Program-made: the position numbers and the translations under genes
Shown here: positions 10,946 through 23,663 of the stretch, piece by piece
Numbering within the stretch: the stretch's first letter is position 1
Layout of the letters: every line of letters begins with the position of its first letter
DNA from: Parietaria judaica
Taxonomy: Eukaryota; Streptophyta; Magnoliopsida; Rosales; Urticaceae
Assembly (NCBI GenBank): GCA_954871525.1
Contig: OX940861.1
Span: 8,168,842 to 8,232,841, forward strand
DNA: 64,000 nt
Direction: 5' to 3'
The notes under the pieces: model-generated
Database searches by the model: none
Told to the model about the DNA's origin: nothing
What the model saw: the letters and a program-made list of their open reading frames with translations, nothing else

Positions 10946-12051
10946 CATTTTTTGACAACTTCATGATTATTGAACAAAATTTTTATTGATGACCTCATCG
11001 TGTTGTTGAGAGGCTGCTACTTGTTTTGATATGTTTCACTTTTTAGAATTTATCTCCTCCCAATATAACTGCCTTCCGACTTTTGATATTAATCGGCTGA
11101 TTTCATATTGCTGAATCATATCTCATTGTGTATTTTGATAAGTGTATTGATTATGAGCTTAATGCAGTACTATTATTAAGATAATGATGCTCCAAAATTA
11201 TTAAGATAAAAACTATTCAACTTTGTGTAATGCTTTTGTCACAGAAAATTGATTTTCCATTTATCTTGGCTTGTAGGTTCTACGATTTCAAATTTAATAG
11301 GGAGAGGAAAAATATTTGGTAAAGGTGGAAATCTTGGAAAACCAACTGATTGAGAACACGGACGGTCGCGTACCACCAACACCGACTACCACACTTGGCG
11401 AAATACAATTTTGCCATGGCTTAGGGACTAGGTTTTTTGAAACTTAAACAACATATTATTTCATGAACTACTTGTATTTTGACATATTTATCTACTAGTT
11501 TTATCAGGTTGGATAAATATTTAAATGAATGTTTTTGTTTATAGATTAATTGATATTTTATTGAATAATTATATTGATTAAATAATAAATTAATTTCAGA
11601 AAGTAAAATATTTGTGGCAGATTATTTGTGACTATGAATTCAGTTGCGAAGTATGAACTTTGCGACTAATTTTTTACTGCAAAAAATGTCATATGAATAG
11701 GCAATAACTATCTTTGCAACAGAACAACTATCTTTGCAACAGAATTTACAGTGGCGAACATAACATTGCGATAGAATAATCTGTTGCAAATCTGTCACAA
11801 AAAATTGTTGTTGCGAAGATGTATTTGCGACAGAAAATCTGTTGGCACAATAAAAATCTGTTGCAAAAAAAATCTGTTGCAAAGATAACTTTGCAACTGA
11901 TCCAGTTGTAGCGAAATTAAACTCGCGACAAGCACCTAGCGACAAGTGTTGTGACTGAGTTTTCTGTTGCAAAGATAATTTTGTAACTGATTTTGGGATC
12001 TTAGCCACAGAAAATTCTGTTGCAAAGAAGCTTTTTTTTACTAGTATGCAT

Positions 12052-12227
12052 TTGTAGCTCTACGAGCAGTGTGGCTAAACCTAACCAGTGGATATATATT
12101 ATACAATAATCACCATTTATCATACACGTGTTTGTGTTTTGTGTATAATGTCTATGAATCACTATATTATGTTACTAGGGTGGGTAATAGTACTATTTGC
12201 TGAAGGGTAACGGCTAATGAGTCTCTA
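12052..12227 (+). repeat. Direct repeat, right copy
   Basis: 176 bp homologous to 8034-8201, with small insertions (for example around 12148 and 12180). Sequence beyond 12227 continues TTTTTAGAGAAAC, which probably represents the undisturbed locus. Confidence 0.88.
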
Positions 12228-12509
12228 TTTTTAGAGAAACTATATGCAATACTTTTTAGCATAAAATCTAGGAATCTCATGTACGGTTTTACTGCATATT
12301 CTTAATTCGGATAAAAACAGTATTTATCATTACAAAAGATGTAACTGAATAAAAAACTTTAAAAGACATAGCACATAAATAAATATACACCACTATATAC
12401 CTCATCAATAATCGTTCAGTCCCTATGCAAATGTATCTCTAGTTAACTAATAATGTCACATCCTCTAAAAACCCAATTAGTTTATTTTATTAATGAATGT
12501 AACAGTAAG

Positions 12510-12910
12510 AAATCATTAACTTTTTTGTACGAAAAGAACTGTCATTCATTGAATCAGGGTTGAAATCCCTTTTAACCAAAGTTACAAGCCATAAGGGACA
12601 CTCATCCGACCGAAAATCCGTTGTTAAGGCGGGTCTTAGCTAGACAATTAGCCACCCGGTTACAACTCTTAGGAATCCAACGGCGTCCCTCAAGCGGGCA
12701 TACACTCTAGACGACGATGCTATGCTTGGGATAATTGGGCCTTGGAGACCATTTAGGTGTCCTTCGTTGAGGAGTCGGGTCGCACGAAGGAAATCAGACT
12801 CGGCTTCCGAGATTGACCACCCCCGCAACCGAACAAACTCCAAGCCGTGCGAATGGCTATACACTCGGCCGTCAAAGCCGAGTCCACGTGTTCAAGTAAT
12901 CGGGTTGTAA
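12510..12910 (-). pseudogene. 5'-truncated LINE fragment (RNase H end), antisense
   Basis: Read on the minus strand, pieces in shifted frames match the C-terminal RNase H region of the LINE at 19696-23480: LLEHVDSALTAECIAI (compare LVDHVDSALTGECIAM), RLRGWSISEAESDFLRAT, NGLQGPII. Frameshifts prevent a continuous protein. The 3' end of the fragment lies near 12510, matching the orientation of a truncated LINE insertion. It is a separate, older copy in the opposite orientation. Confidence 0.8.
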
Positions 12911-12961
12911 CCCGGGTTACCTTTCCTTGATGGTATAAATAATATTGGTAAATAATCACAG

Positions 12962-12964
<3 letters not shown>

Positions 12965-12996
<32 letters not shown>
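12965..12996. repeat. (TA)n microsatellite
   Basis: Perfect TA run just outside the LINE fragment. Confidence 0.9.
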
Positions 12997-12998
<2 letters not shown>

Positions 12999-12999
12999 T

Positions 13000-15900
13000 T
13001 TTCGAAAACTACATGTAAAAGTGAAAACACCATTTGACAAGGGATTGTCCTTTCTCCTCCTCAGTAGTGTATGTCCACTCTGTCCCTTTACCGTTCACTC
13101 ACTATTCCATTTCCTCATAGAATCCTGCCCCACAAGCAAACGACCAACAAACAACAAACCAAAATTTAGTGATAATTGATCAGAATCAGGTGATCATCTT
13201 CAGTCACACACTAAATCTGGTGACCATCTCAGCCGTTCATTCTCCGTAATTTAATCGTGATTGCCCATGAATAGAAGGAGAATGAATCCAGTCATGTACG
13301 AGCCGACAAAGATTCAGAGCGTGACGTCACTGCGCTTCGCAAAACGACATGTTCCAGTATGTGTCAGATTGCGTCACCCATGTGTCATCGTCATCGGTCA
13401 ACGCTTCAATTACGGGAACGGGATTGGAAGAAGCTGGCTGTAAGTAACAAGGTGAAGCCAGCTCAGCGGCGGCAAAGAACGATGTGGGTCGGCGTAGAGG
13501 GCTAACGTGCGCCGGGACCTACGGTGTACACTCAACCCCGCAACTTTGGGATATTATGATGGCTCGTTGGAACGGGACATTGGTGTTCCGTTGCGTACAC
13601 TTTGATGTCGTTTGGCTCCCTTGTATGTCGTTATGGTGAATTGTAAAGAGTAATTACTAAATTGGTCCTGAGCTCTTGGATTGGTGCATTTTAGGTACGT
13701 AGATTCAAGAAAGTTGCATAAGTAGGTCCTGAACTCGTCTGAAATTGCGCATTAGTACTCAAACTGTAACTTTTAGGTACATAAGTCCGGAACTAGCTGC
13801 GAGTGCATATTTGGTATCTGAACTTTGAAAATTCGCAAAAAATAAAGGTTCAGAGAAAAGAATTTTAAAAATATCAAAATTTCTCGAGAGAAAAAAAAAA
13901 GGAACTATTAGAACTCAAATGGCCATTTTATAGAAAGAAAAAAAAAAATACATAAGAAGGAATCTAATGGAAAATAATAAAAAAAACCGATCGCTGAATA
14001 ATGCGTGCATATGAAATACGTTTATTTATTAATGGAAATTAATAAAATAGAACAACTTCACACGATCTTTGTTTATTAGGTGCTAGATGTGCTCCTCTTA
14101 ACAACTTTGAGAAATGCTCATTAACATGTTAGCGTTAAAAGTGTTGAATCTTTAAACTCAAAGGTATGTGTTTATATGTTCAGCACTGAACTTTTGATAC
14201 ATAGAGTTCCTAGTGTGAGCAAATTGTATAATTTTTTTAACGAAACTCATTTGCATAATTTATCGAACTACTAATTATATAATACACGAGTTTTCAGTTT
14301 AATATGAATTATGTTGAGCGTAAATGCCGAAAAATGGCTTACCGCTAATATGGGCCTGGCAAGTATTGTTTTTGGGGTGGGCCAAGGACTACATGGCAGT
14401 CAAAGTGGCTTTGATGTTTGTTAATTCATCTTTTTTGGTGGGCCGGTAGTTATCTACGAAAATTTCGTCTCCGTCTTCTTTTATATATATAAAATATAAT
14501 AATAAGAAGAAGAAAACATGAATTAAATGAGGTACGGAGCATGTTCAACATCAATCAGGTATTTAAGCATGGATATGAGACTCCTACCTATAAGAAGATC
14601 CAGGGGCTTTAAGACAATTAAAAAATAATTTTATTGGGCCCTAGAGCAATTCAAATATTGCTAGTTGCACAATGCTCAATGTTTTTTTATAAGTGATCTC
14701 AAATGCATTTGTGGCCGGTTTTGGCTCAAGTTAATTTTCTCCTTGGCTTTTCTAGGCCGGGTCTGGTTGACTTAATGAGTTTTAATTTTGTCAATGTGTT
14801 CGAGTCTCTGTTTTTTTGTTTGTTTTTTATTTCCTAACTAATTTGCTTAAAGCGTAGTTTTTTTTTTTAAAGAACCAAAGGGTATAAATTGAAAGCAATG
14901 GGGTTTTAAGAAGGAAAAATAATATGGGGTGGCAAATTACATAATTTAACGTTAAACTTGCACCACTTTTTGAGAGACTGCTTTTTCTATAAGCTACTGC
15001 TGCCATGTGCATGTGCTTCTGCTTCGCTATGCTTACGTGTGACTGATTTATTTATTTTTTGTTTGTTTTTTACTCTGATTTTTTTTATTGGTATCTTATA
15101 ATTTACTTTCAATAATGAAGATTCAAAATTAATAACGAACATATGGTCATAAAGAACCTGTCGTGTGCGTCGAAAGCCCACGCGATCCTTGGTGCGTCTT
15201 TTACAATTGCGTTGGCATGAATGATCTACAAGGAAAACTACTATGAACTAATTACTAATATAACGTAAATAATCACATTTTCTTATTTGTTAAATTTATT
15301 ATTTAAAATCCAAATAGAATTATTAAATATAACAGACATTAATTTTGAAGTCAATGACAATATTTTTATTACAGTTATTTATGACTCATTATAATATTTA
15401 TAATGAGTAAAAAACAAGATAATTTTTCCATGTAACACTAAAAGTTTGAGATAAATTTAAACAAATTTAAGGTTTTTTTTTTGTAATATAAAAAGCAAGA
15501 CTATAATTATACTTTTCTAAAGTATCTTATTTATAATATATATATATATATATATATATTCTAAGTAAAAGACGGATGTTTGACGTCTCGCAATGTGATC
15601 TCGAGTCCCAAATAGGTTCGCGCCCAAAAAGCACTCTAAATCAAATAAATAAACAATATTACCGTTTACAAATGAAACCAAAATAGATGAGAACCAATAA
15701 ATCTTAGGATATCTCTTTAACAAAGAACACCTAAAACATAACAAAATTATTAAAATTTAAAGTCTTTCATACAAATATCATCATTAAGTAAAGACGAAGT
15801 GGACTTTGATGGTGAATGTCACCAATAATGACCCAAAGTTTGAAAATCAAATCTAGCAAGGGCAACAACAACTCGATTACTCTCTCTGTACATATGCGTG

Positions 15901-17585
15901 ACTTTAAAATTGATAAACTAAAGGAAACAAAGACATTTAGACGGTCAGATCCGCAACCTCCAAGGGACCGAGTAAGATTTCTTTTTAAGAAATTGAACCA
16001 CATAAGTAATGTCGGATTCAAAATCAAGACCAGATAAAAATAATATTCTAAAGAAGTCATGTAATTATGTGGTGAATAAATTTTGCTGCCCTTACCATAA
16101 AATAATAATATTATTATATAATCAAACAACTGTATCTGAAATTCAAATTACCAAGCTAATCCTATTTAAAATTAAATTAAGCTTTATTTAATGGATTAAA
16201 TTAAGCTGTTTATGAGGTACATATGTATAGTAGCAGGCACTGAGTTTATTTGGTATCTTTTTTATATAATATAGCGGAGTGCGTCACTAGCTTGGGGGGA
16301 ATCTTTTGTATCTCATCAGATAAAAGAAGAGAAACCTTTTATAATATCATTCATATTTTTGTAAGTTAAGGGAATATAGTGGAATCATTCTTTAGATTCC
16401 CTATATTATATATAAATACTGTTTCAAATAAATGGTGATTAGCTGTACCATAACAATCTTTATTTTGGTAGGGTATTTACAAAACACATGGTGTTTCACA
16501 CACTATACACATACTACTTGCAACGCCCAGCTTTTAGAATACAACTATATATATTTTCATATCACACATTATAGAGATATTTATATTTATTTAACTATTC
16601 CCCTCTCAATGTTTTTCTAACTAAAGGAAATATAAATTTTATAATAATATATTTTTAAAAAAATTAAGTCGAGGATATCGTTGTTATCACTAAATAATTA
16701 ATTTTAAATTTGTTTATATTTTTAAAATAAAAGAGTTCGTTAATTTTTTCTTATTGATAATCAAAGAGACAATAATTGCGCTAAATTCATAAAAATTGAC
16801 CATTTCTTGGAACGGAAGTGAAGAGTTATATCCGTTATTTTCATAATGAATGAGTTAATTAATCCACTAGTAAAACTTTTATAAACTAATATCATTGAAA
16901 TTAAAGGGTTTTATTATTTTATTGAAAAAATAAAGTAATGTTAGTTAGAGCCGGACCGTATTATTTTATCAAAGTTCTATTGTCCTTAATGAGAAAAAGT
17001 TAATAATGTCACTTCTTAAACGTCATACAAGATGGTTTATATAAAATAAAAAATAAAAAAAGGTTACGTAATTTTTTTCAGAAAAAATTGATATCATTAT
17101 GAGAAGGTACATTGAATTTATAAATGCTAATAATAATAACAACTAATAACATCAATTCGAGGCAACCATTCCGACCACAAAATCTTGCCAAATTTGGCTT
17201 CACTATAGAGTCCCATTATTAGTGCAATACTAATGATCACCACGTACTTATAATTATAATTAATGACCAACTAGTATGAATTATATCAATACTTCAAAAC
17301 TCTATTTAACAGGGGTCGGTTACATAAAAGTGAATAATTAATTATATTAAACCACGTGGTGCTTTTATACTTTAATACCATCACAGTACTACTAATTAAT
17401 GATTAATTAGAAAAAATGGGATTAATAAACAGCTCAATTACTATAATCAAATCCCACTTTCTGATCATATATATGCATAAACCCAATAAAGACTACATTT
17501 AGCGCACAAACCACTTTTATTTGCATTATAAACCAATCATTAATTAGTGTTTGTGACATCCTATATGTATATTCAATCACTCATT

Positions 17586-17619
<34 letters not shown>

Positions 17620-18640
17620 TATATATATACCACAACTAATATGATACTTGATGAACTTAGCGTTTTTGAATATGGCGATAAATAAAAAATCAATAATTAT
17701 GAATCTAAAGAATTACTGTTCGTTTTTTTTTTTGTCAAGTTATATGTTAGAAGTTAGAATACTTTTTTTTTTTTGCGCTAGTTCATCAAAATGTTTTTAT
17801 GGCATTTTGCTCCTCAAACTTTAAACTGATACTTCTTCCGTTCTACGTACGTATAATTGAAGTTGCTTTCTTTATCATTTGCTTATTTTATTTTATTATT
17901 ACTTATGTCACGAGTTACATTAACTGTAATGTATTATTCATATATCATTTTGTTATTACGATTTCCTCCACAAATGTGTATTTTATTTTTTTGGGGAAGA
18001 ATAATAGTAATTGTTAAGTTGAGAGAAAGTGAATTGACATGAAGATGACGCAATTAGATGAAGGACAAGTCATGAGGAGAGTTACTGATTTTGCACTGCT
18101 TTTTTGCTATTTCAAGAGGGTGATTCTATAGTACGTAATGGTAATATATAAATAACTAGTAATTTTCGTGCAGCATCGTAATCAGATTCTAGATATTTTG
18201 ACAAATGTGCAGTAATCGTACCCCCAGCTCTCTTCTAATCATTAAGGCTATAACACTTTCTACACGGAACTTAATTACTTGCTTTTTATTGTATCTTCTT
18301 CTTCTTTTTTTATAAAGGATATCAATATTATGTACCTTTATTTACGTGTCTACTATCTATAATAAGTAATAACAACAGCATAATTGATTTAGAAAATAAA
18401 CAAGAAAAAGTTATATCAGGCTCAGCGATATATTTTTGAAATATTTGTTTTTATTATATATATATATTTATGCTTACTACTAGTAGTAGCTACTAGCTTG
18501 TGTAAGATACAAAGAAATGCTTTAGTTTAAAACATACAAAGAAATGCTTTTAGCAATGTTAAGTATACTTTACTATGCAATAACTAAGATAGACGGTTAA
18601 TTTTGGATTTAAATTGTTAAAAAGACTCTTTTAGAATTTT
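13000..18640. other. Gene-poor spacer
   Basis: No coding region is supported. About 13170-13560 has higher GC and several short ORFs (for example 60 codons at 13261-13443) but no recognised family. About 13640-13860 (CTAAATTGGTCCTGAGCTC and later AGTCCGGAAC words) looks like a dispersed plant repeat end. 15780-16040 has moderate complexity but I could not identify it. 16040-18640 is strongly AT-rich with TA and TTA runs (17586-17632). No tRNA or rRNA gene was seen. Confidence 0.55.
13640..13860. repeat. Unclassified dispersed repeat fragment
   Basis: The phrases AATTGGTCCTGAGCTC, AGGTCCTGAACTCG and CATAAGTCCGGAACTAGC form diverged, near-tandem units. Similar units are common in plant intergenic repeats. 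No ends or TSD could be defined. Confidence 0.35.
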
Positions 18641-19161
18641 AATTAAGTGCATACCCCCAATATCCCCCTGTTAAGAAAGAAAAAAGGTGAGCTTGACACT
18701 CTTGAAGCGAGTTCGATTTCGCAGGAAGTCATTCAAAGTGGTGGAAGGATGAAGAGGCGATGAAAGGTGGAATCTTTCTCCATTAACAGCGAAAACAAAC
18801 CCAGAATCGCATCTGGATTCAGCCATTGCTGCTCAGAGAAACAAGTAATGAACTATATTATAAAGGTGGAAGTCCCATCACCATGAGTGATTCCTTGTTA
18901 TGTGATTGGCGAAGGTCGGTTTCGGGCACAGTCAAAGTGAAAGATAGAGCCGTCCAGAAAATCACCTGAAGAAAGATGAGCTTTGGAGATTGACTGTATT
19001 GAAACCGGGAATCGAGCTTTCTTATTTTTCATCAATGGCCTCTCTCTGCTCAGCAACTCTGAGCTCATCCATAACGACACCAAACCCAGGAATGAATGAG
19101 TGAGTCGTGGTCATCTCTACGTGTTGGTGGATTTTCTTCGACATCTCTACGTGTTGGTGGA

Positions 19162-19290
19162 TTCTCTCTGGATTGAAGATGATAGAGAGGGGTGCTTTCA
19201 TCATTGGCTCCATGATTGTTGGAAAATCTCTCTGGATTGAAGATGATAGAGAGGGGTGCTTTCATCATTGGCTCCATGATTGTTGGAAAA
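19162..19290. repeat. 64-bp tandem duplication
   Basis: Two head-to-tail copies of a 64-bp unit containing GGATTGAAGATGATAGAGAG (starting near 19170 and 19234), nearly identical. Just upstream, a shorter unit with CATCTCTACGTGTTGGTGGA is also duplicated (about 19113-19165). The repeats create short ORFs on the minus strand that are probably artefacts. Confidence 0.85.
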
Positions 19291-19695
19291 TCTCTCTGTG
19301 CGGACTAAGTGTTCGATAAAATGCCTGACTTAAAGTTCGTAGTCCAAATCTGATTTTCGGCCCGCCTCTGCGCCCATATCAGATTGTTAGTGTTTTAAGA
19401 CCCGCACATTCGTGGAAAATGTTTCATAGGTGCACATGAAGCTCCAAGTGAGAATGACTCACTTTATTGAGACTTTGTCCCGACTTGGTCTCTACCGGTT
19501 AAGCGGTGTGAATCCTTGTGATTCTTTGTCTTTGTGCTACTCTGGAATCCTTTCCGGTGGTAGGATTAGTTTCCCGGGACCATGTAACCCATCAATGGGA
19601 GTGATGGATCCGAAAGGGAAACAACGTGGAGAAATAAAGTTGGGCTTACGTCCAGTGATATCAGCGGCACGCCAAGAGCGGGCCGGCCGGAAGCA

Positions 19696-22600
19696 ATGAA
19701 GATCCTTTGTTGGAACGTCCGGGGATTATGCAATCCCCGGGCGAGGACCCGCTTACGAAGACTTATTTGTAAGCGGAAGCCGGACATCGTTTTTCTTTCG
19801 GAGACGAAGTTGAGCGGTGTTCGGGTGGAGAGATTAAAGCGTCAAAGTAATATGACCAACGGGTTCGGGGTTCATGCCGAGGGTCTTAGTGGTGGAATTC
19901 ACATTCTTTGGAATGACGCGGTGGAGGTCGATATCCGTAGCTTTAGCAAACGGCATATCGACGTGGGAGTTAGAGACGAGCTCGGGGGTGACGTCAAGGT
20001 TCACGGGTTTTTACGGGGACCCGATCGAAGCTTCTCGGCACCTCTCGTGGGAGCTTCTACGTCGGCTTCATAACGGCGACACAAGCCCGTGGATGTGCGC
20101 GGGAGATTTCAACGAGGTGCTTTACGAGTTCGAGCATGTGAGCCGGGTGCGGAGGAAGACGGCTTGTATGGATCGCTTCGCCGATGCACTCGAGGTATGT
20201 GATCTTCTCGACTTGGGCTTTGTAGGTGAACCGTGCACTTGGAGCAATATGCAAGTGGGCGAACGGAACGTCCAAAGCCGACTCGATCGAGCGTGCGCAA
20301 ACCCGGCATGGAAGTCGGTTTACCCGTCGGGGAATGTGACGGTGTTGGGCTTTTGGGGCTCGGATCATAGAGCGCTTTTCATTAACACGGGCCCGGACCC
20401 GATGGTGCATAACCCCAACTCGGCCGTGGGGAGGAGATGGGCCTTTGAGCCGAGTTGGCTCTTAAACGACGGATGCGCCGAGGTGGTCCGTGATGCGTGG
20501 GGTTCGGGTGGGACCGACCGGGTTTCTAGAGGGTGTGCGGCAAGCCTCGGGAAGTGTCAAAAGGCCCTTCGCGTATGGGCGGGCACGACCTTTGGCAACC
20601 GGGAGAAGAGAATCAAAGCGCTCTCGGAGCGGATTGAGCATCTTCACAAAACGGATTTTACTCCGGAAACAAGAGCCGTCTTGAGGTCCTTGAACGAGGA
20701 ACGAGATTCGCTCCTCGTGGTGGAAGAGTATCATTGGAAGCAACGGGCGAGGGCCGATAGGTTACGCGGAGGGGATAGAAAACGGCTTACTTCCACGCTC
20801 GTGCCACGCGCCGGAGGACGCAAAACCAAATCCGAGGTATCTTGAACGAGACCGGGGAATGGGTGACATCGGAGAAGGATGTTCGAGAAGTGCTTGACAA
20901 ATACTTCTCGAACATCTATTCTTCGAACGGCGCCTCGGAGAGGGATTTCGGCTTGATCACGACGGAGGACGTTGCTTCTATTTCGGCGGGGCAACGGGAG
21001 ATCACCGAGGAGAGGTTCACCGTGGACGAGATCAATGCCGCCCTATCCTCATTGGGCCCTCGGAAGGCGCCGGGCCCCGACGGCTTCCACGCCATCTTCT
21101 TCTAAAAACTTTGGGGGACTGTGGGGCCGACGATTCATGAAGAGTGTTTGGATATTCTTAACGGGAGGAGGAGTGTGAGAGCATGGAATGCCACCAACAT
21201 CGTGCTCTTGCCCAAGGTGAAGAACCCAAGGAGAGTACAAGACTTCCGACCGATCAGTTTGTGCAACGTGCTCCTTAAGCTCGTTTCCAAAGTGGTCGCT
21301 AACCGGATAAAAGGCGCCCTCGCCTCCGTCATCTCGGACGCTCAAAGTGCCTTCGTTCTCGGACGCTTGATTACGGACAACGCCGCCATCGCCTACGAGC
21401 TTCTTCATTTTATCCGGCAAATCCGTTATCAAAAGAAGGGGGCGATGGCCATAAAGCTCGATATGAGCAAAGCTTATGACTGGGTCGAATGGGGGTTCGT
21501 GGAAGCAATGTTGCATCGGATGGGGTTCGGGCCGTGAATCCTAGCCGTTGTACGGGATTGTATTTCGACACCGGTCTTCTCCGTCGTCCTCAACGGAAGA
21601 GCCGGAAACTTCTTCTCGCCGACCCGCGGACTCCGGCAAGGCTGCCCTTTGTCGCCGTACCTCTTCCTAGTTTGCGCGGAGGGCCTTTCCGCGCTCATCC
21701 GGGGGCAAGAGAGGCTTGGACTCCTACGCGGTTACGCATGCCATCGGGAAGCCCCGCCGGTGACACATCTTCTCTTCGCGGACGATTGTATCATCTTCGG
21801 GGAGGCGAGTGTCGGGTGCGGCCAAGCTATTAGCGGGGTCCTCAAAGTCTACGAGAAGGGGACGGGACAAACCGTTAACGCGGAGAAGTCCATGGTGAGC
21901 TTTTCACGGAATGTGGCTGAGGCACATGGTGGATCCATCTCTCGGGTGCTTGGTATGCGGGCCGTTCTGGATCTCGAGTCTTATCTCGGGCTTCCGGTAC
22001 ACGTTGGCCAAAACAAGTGCGCTGTCTTTAGCAAGATCACGAGCCGGGTCAAGAAGCATCTCGGGACGTGGAAAGCAAAGTTCTTCTCGGCCGGGGGACG
22101 GGAAGTCTTGATCAAATCAGTGGTGCAAGCCATCCCCACCTATCTCATGAGTCTTTTCCGGCTCCCTGTCCGCACCATCAAAGATCTTCACGCTGTTACC
22201 GCTCGGTTTTGGTGGGGCGGGTCGGAGGAGTTGAGAAAGATCCATTGGCGAAGATGGGACGTTCTCGCAAAGCCGAAAGGGGAGGGTGGTCTGGGCTTCA
22301 AGGACATGGGTGATTTCAACCGGGCCCTCGTAGCTCGGCTTTCATGGCGGATTATCCAAAACCCCGGTTGTCTATTAGCGCGGATTCTAAAAGCCAAGTA
22401 CTACCCCGATACCTCGATCCTCGACTTCAATTGCAAGGGACGTTCCTCGTTCCTTTGCAAGAGTCTGTGTTGGGGACGAGACTTGCTTAGACGCGGCATG
22501 AGATGGCGAATCGGGGACGGCAATGTACGGGTCCATGGCCAACCTTGGATCCCTCGGTGTGGCGCGCGTGGTCGGAAGCTCTTCCGACCAACGGGGCACT

Positions 22601-23480
22601 TCGAATCCGAGGGGTAGACATTCTACCCTTTTGCAATTTTTGCGGGGCACTCCCGGAGAACACCTCACATGCCGTCTGGGGGTGTGAGAGGGCCAAGGCC
22701 ATTTGGGCATCATCGACGATCCACCGGTGGGTGGAAAAGACGGGGGAGATTCCGTTTCAGGAGTTGTGCTACCGGGCGCTCGAGAGTCTTTCCAAACCGC
22801 ACTTCGAGCTCTTTTGCGGGCTAATTTGGGCGACGTGGTCCGATCGCAACCTTCGCCTATTCGAGCACCGCGTACGGGCCCCAGAGGCTTGGGTGGAAGA
22901 AGTCGACGGATGGTTCACAAGTTTCAAGCGGTGTGCGCACACGACGGAGAATCACCGCTCGCCGAGGGAGGAGGTACCAAGGTCTTGGTCCAGGCCGGTT
23001 GCAGGGAGCCTCAAGCTCAACGTAGATGCGGCTTGGGACAGGGAGACAGGACGGGCAGCGGTGGGAGCGGTTGTTCGAGACCACCTCGGTCGGGTCATGG
23101 GAGTCCTGGCTTCCTTGGTCGACCATGTCGACTCGGCTCTCACCGGAGAGTGCATTGCGATGCGACGGGGGCTTCTCTTTGCTCGCGAACAGGGGTGGAG
23201 GATCGAGCATGTTGAGACGGACTGCTTGCGGGCCTCCCACCTCACCAAGGCACGAGACTCGTTGGGCTTGCAAGGCCCGATTATTGCGGAGGTGCGAGAG
23301 CTCAGCCGAGAGCTAGGCGGGACCGGAGAGTGGACATGGGTTCCACGGGAATGTAACGAGGTGGCCAATGCTTTGGCCAAGAGACGTCTCTTTTCTCTTG
23401 ATTCGGACCTTATGTGTCCTTTTTGCCCGGAGTGGCTTGTAGCAACGGTGTTGAGGGATTTTTCTCCCCAACTTTCTTAA
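19696..23480 (+). pseudogene. LINE ORF2: endonuclease - reverse transcriptase - RNase H
   Basis: The order is right for plant L1 ORF2. The APE-type endonuclease begins MKILCWNVRGLCNPRAR and continues with SETK, GDFNEVLYE and GSDHRALF, covering the catalytic Asn, Glu, Asp and His motifs. The RT has RKAPGPDGFHAIFF, FRPISLCNVLLKLVSKVVANR, SAFVLGRLITDN, GLRQGCPLSPYLF and the catalytic FADDCIIFGE. Then come a zf-RVT region (CNFCGALPENTSHAVWGC) and an RNase H domain (LKLNVDAAWDRETGRAAVG ... ECIAMRRGL ... ETDCLRA ... VANALAKRRL), ending at the stop 23478-23480. Damage: frameshifts near 20010 and 20780, a stop after HAIFF (about 21103-21105), a TGA at about 21535-21537, and a frameshifting deletion near 22550 between RT and the zinc region. 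It cannot encode a single protein. Confidence 0.9.
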
Positions 23481-23503
23481 TTGAATGAAATCAATTTGCT
23501 TTC

Positions 23504-23520
23504 AAAAAAAAAAAAAAAAA
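23504..23520 (+). other. LINE poly(A) tail
   Basis: 17 A residues end the LINE 32 bases after its stop region. The next sequence, GGCAATTACCCAGAG, resembles the start of a common plant repeat. Confidence 0.85.
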
Positions 23521-23622
23521 GGCAATTACCCAGAGTATCCCTGTAAAGAAATTCCCTTTTAGAGTTATTTTGCAAAGAAGCCCTTAATTCCGTCAGTCCA
23601 ATTATAATATAGCGAATAGTGG

Positions 23623-23663
<41 letters not shown>

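Larger units (their letters stand above)
8197..12046. mobile_element. Non-autonomous CACTA-like element with TTGCAACAGA subterminal repeats
   Basis: The left end reads CTCTAGTAAAAAAAG and the right end read inward TACTAGTAAAAAAAAG; each is one change from a CACTAGTAAA terminus. Both subterminal regions (about 8210-8690 and 11600-12040) are packed with variants of TTGCAACAGATT in both orientations, a hallmark of CACTA elements. No 3-bp TSD could be confirmed because the flanks are duplicated. The interior holds a hAT MITE (8806-9394) and exon-like segments (10202-10945) but no transposase. Confidence 0.65.
19420..23520 (+). mobile_element. L1-type LINE retrotransposon (non-LTR), inactive
   Basis: A non-LTR element: ORF2 with endonuclease, reverse transcriptase, zinc-binding region and RNase H, then a short 3' UTR and a pure A tail at 23504-23520. 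No LTRs. The 5' boundary is uncertain; coding-like sequence begins at 19696, and the higher-GC sequence from about 19420 probably belongs to the ORF1/ORF2 junction. The region is clearly GC-richer than its flanks. No convincing TSD was found. ORF2 has frameshifts, stops and a deletion. Confidence 0.88.

Noticed and set aside
11640..12008. 122-codon minus-strand ORF
   Set aside because: It is made of TTGCAACAGA subterminal repeats of the CACTA-like element.
15767..16129. 120-codon minus-strand ORF
   Set aside because: AT-rich region, no recognised motif, overlapped by open frames on the other strand.
21049..21516. 155-codon minus-strand ORF in the LINE
   Set aside because: Antisense shadow of the GC-rich reverse transcriptase domain.
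18640..23560. Flanking similarity as LINE target-site duplication
   Set aside because: Too diverged next to a pure A tail and likely a common repeat end; kept only as a low-interest finding.
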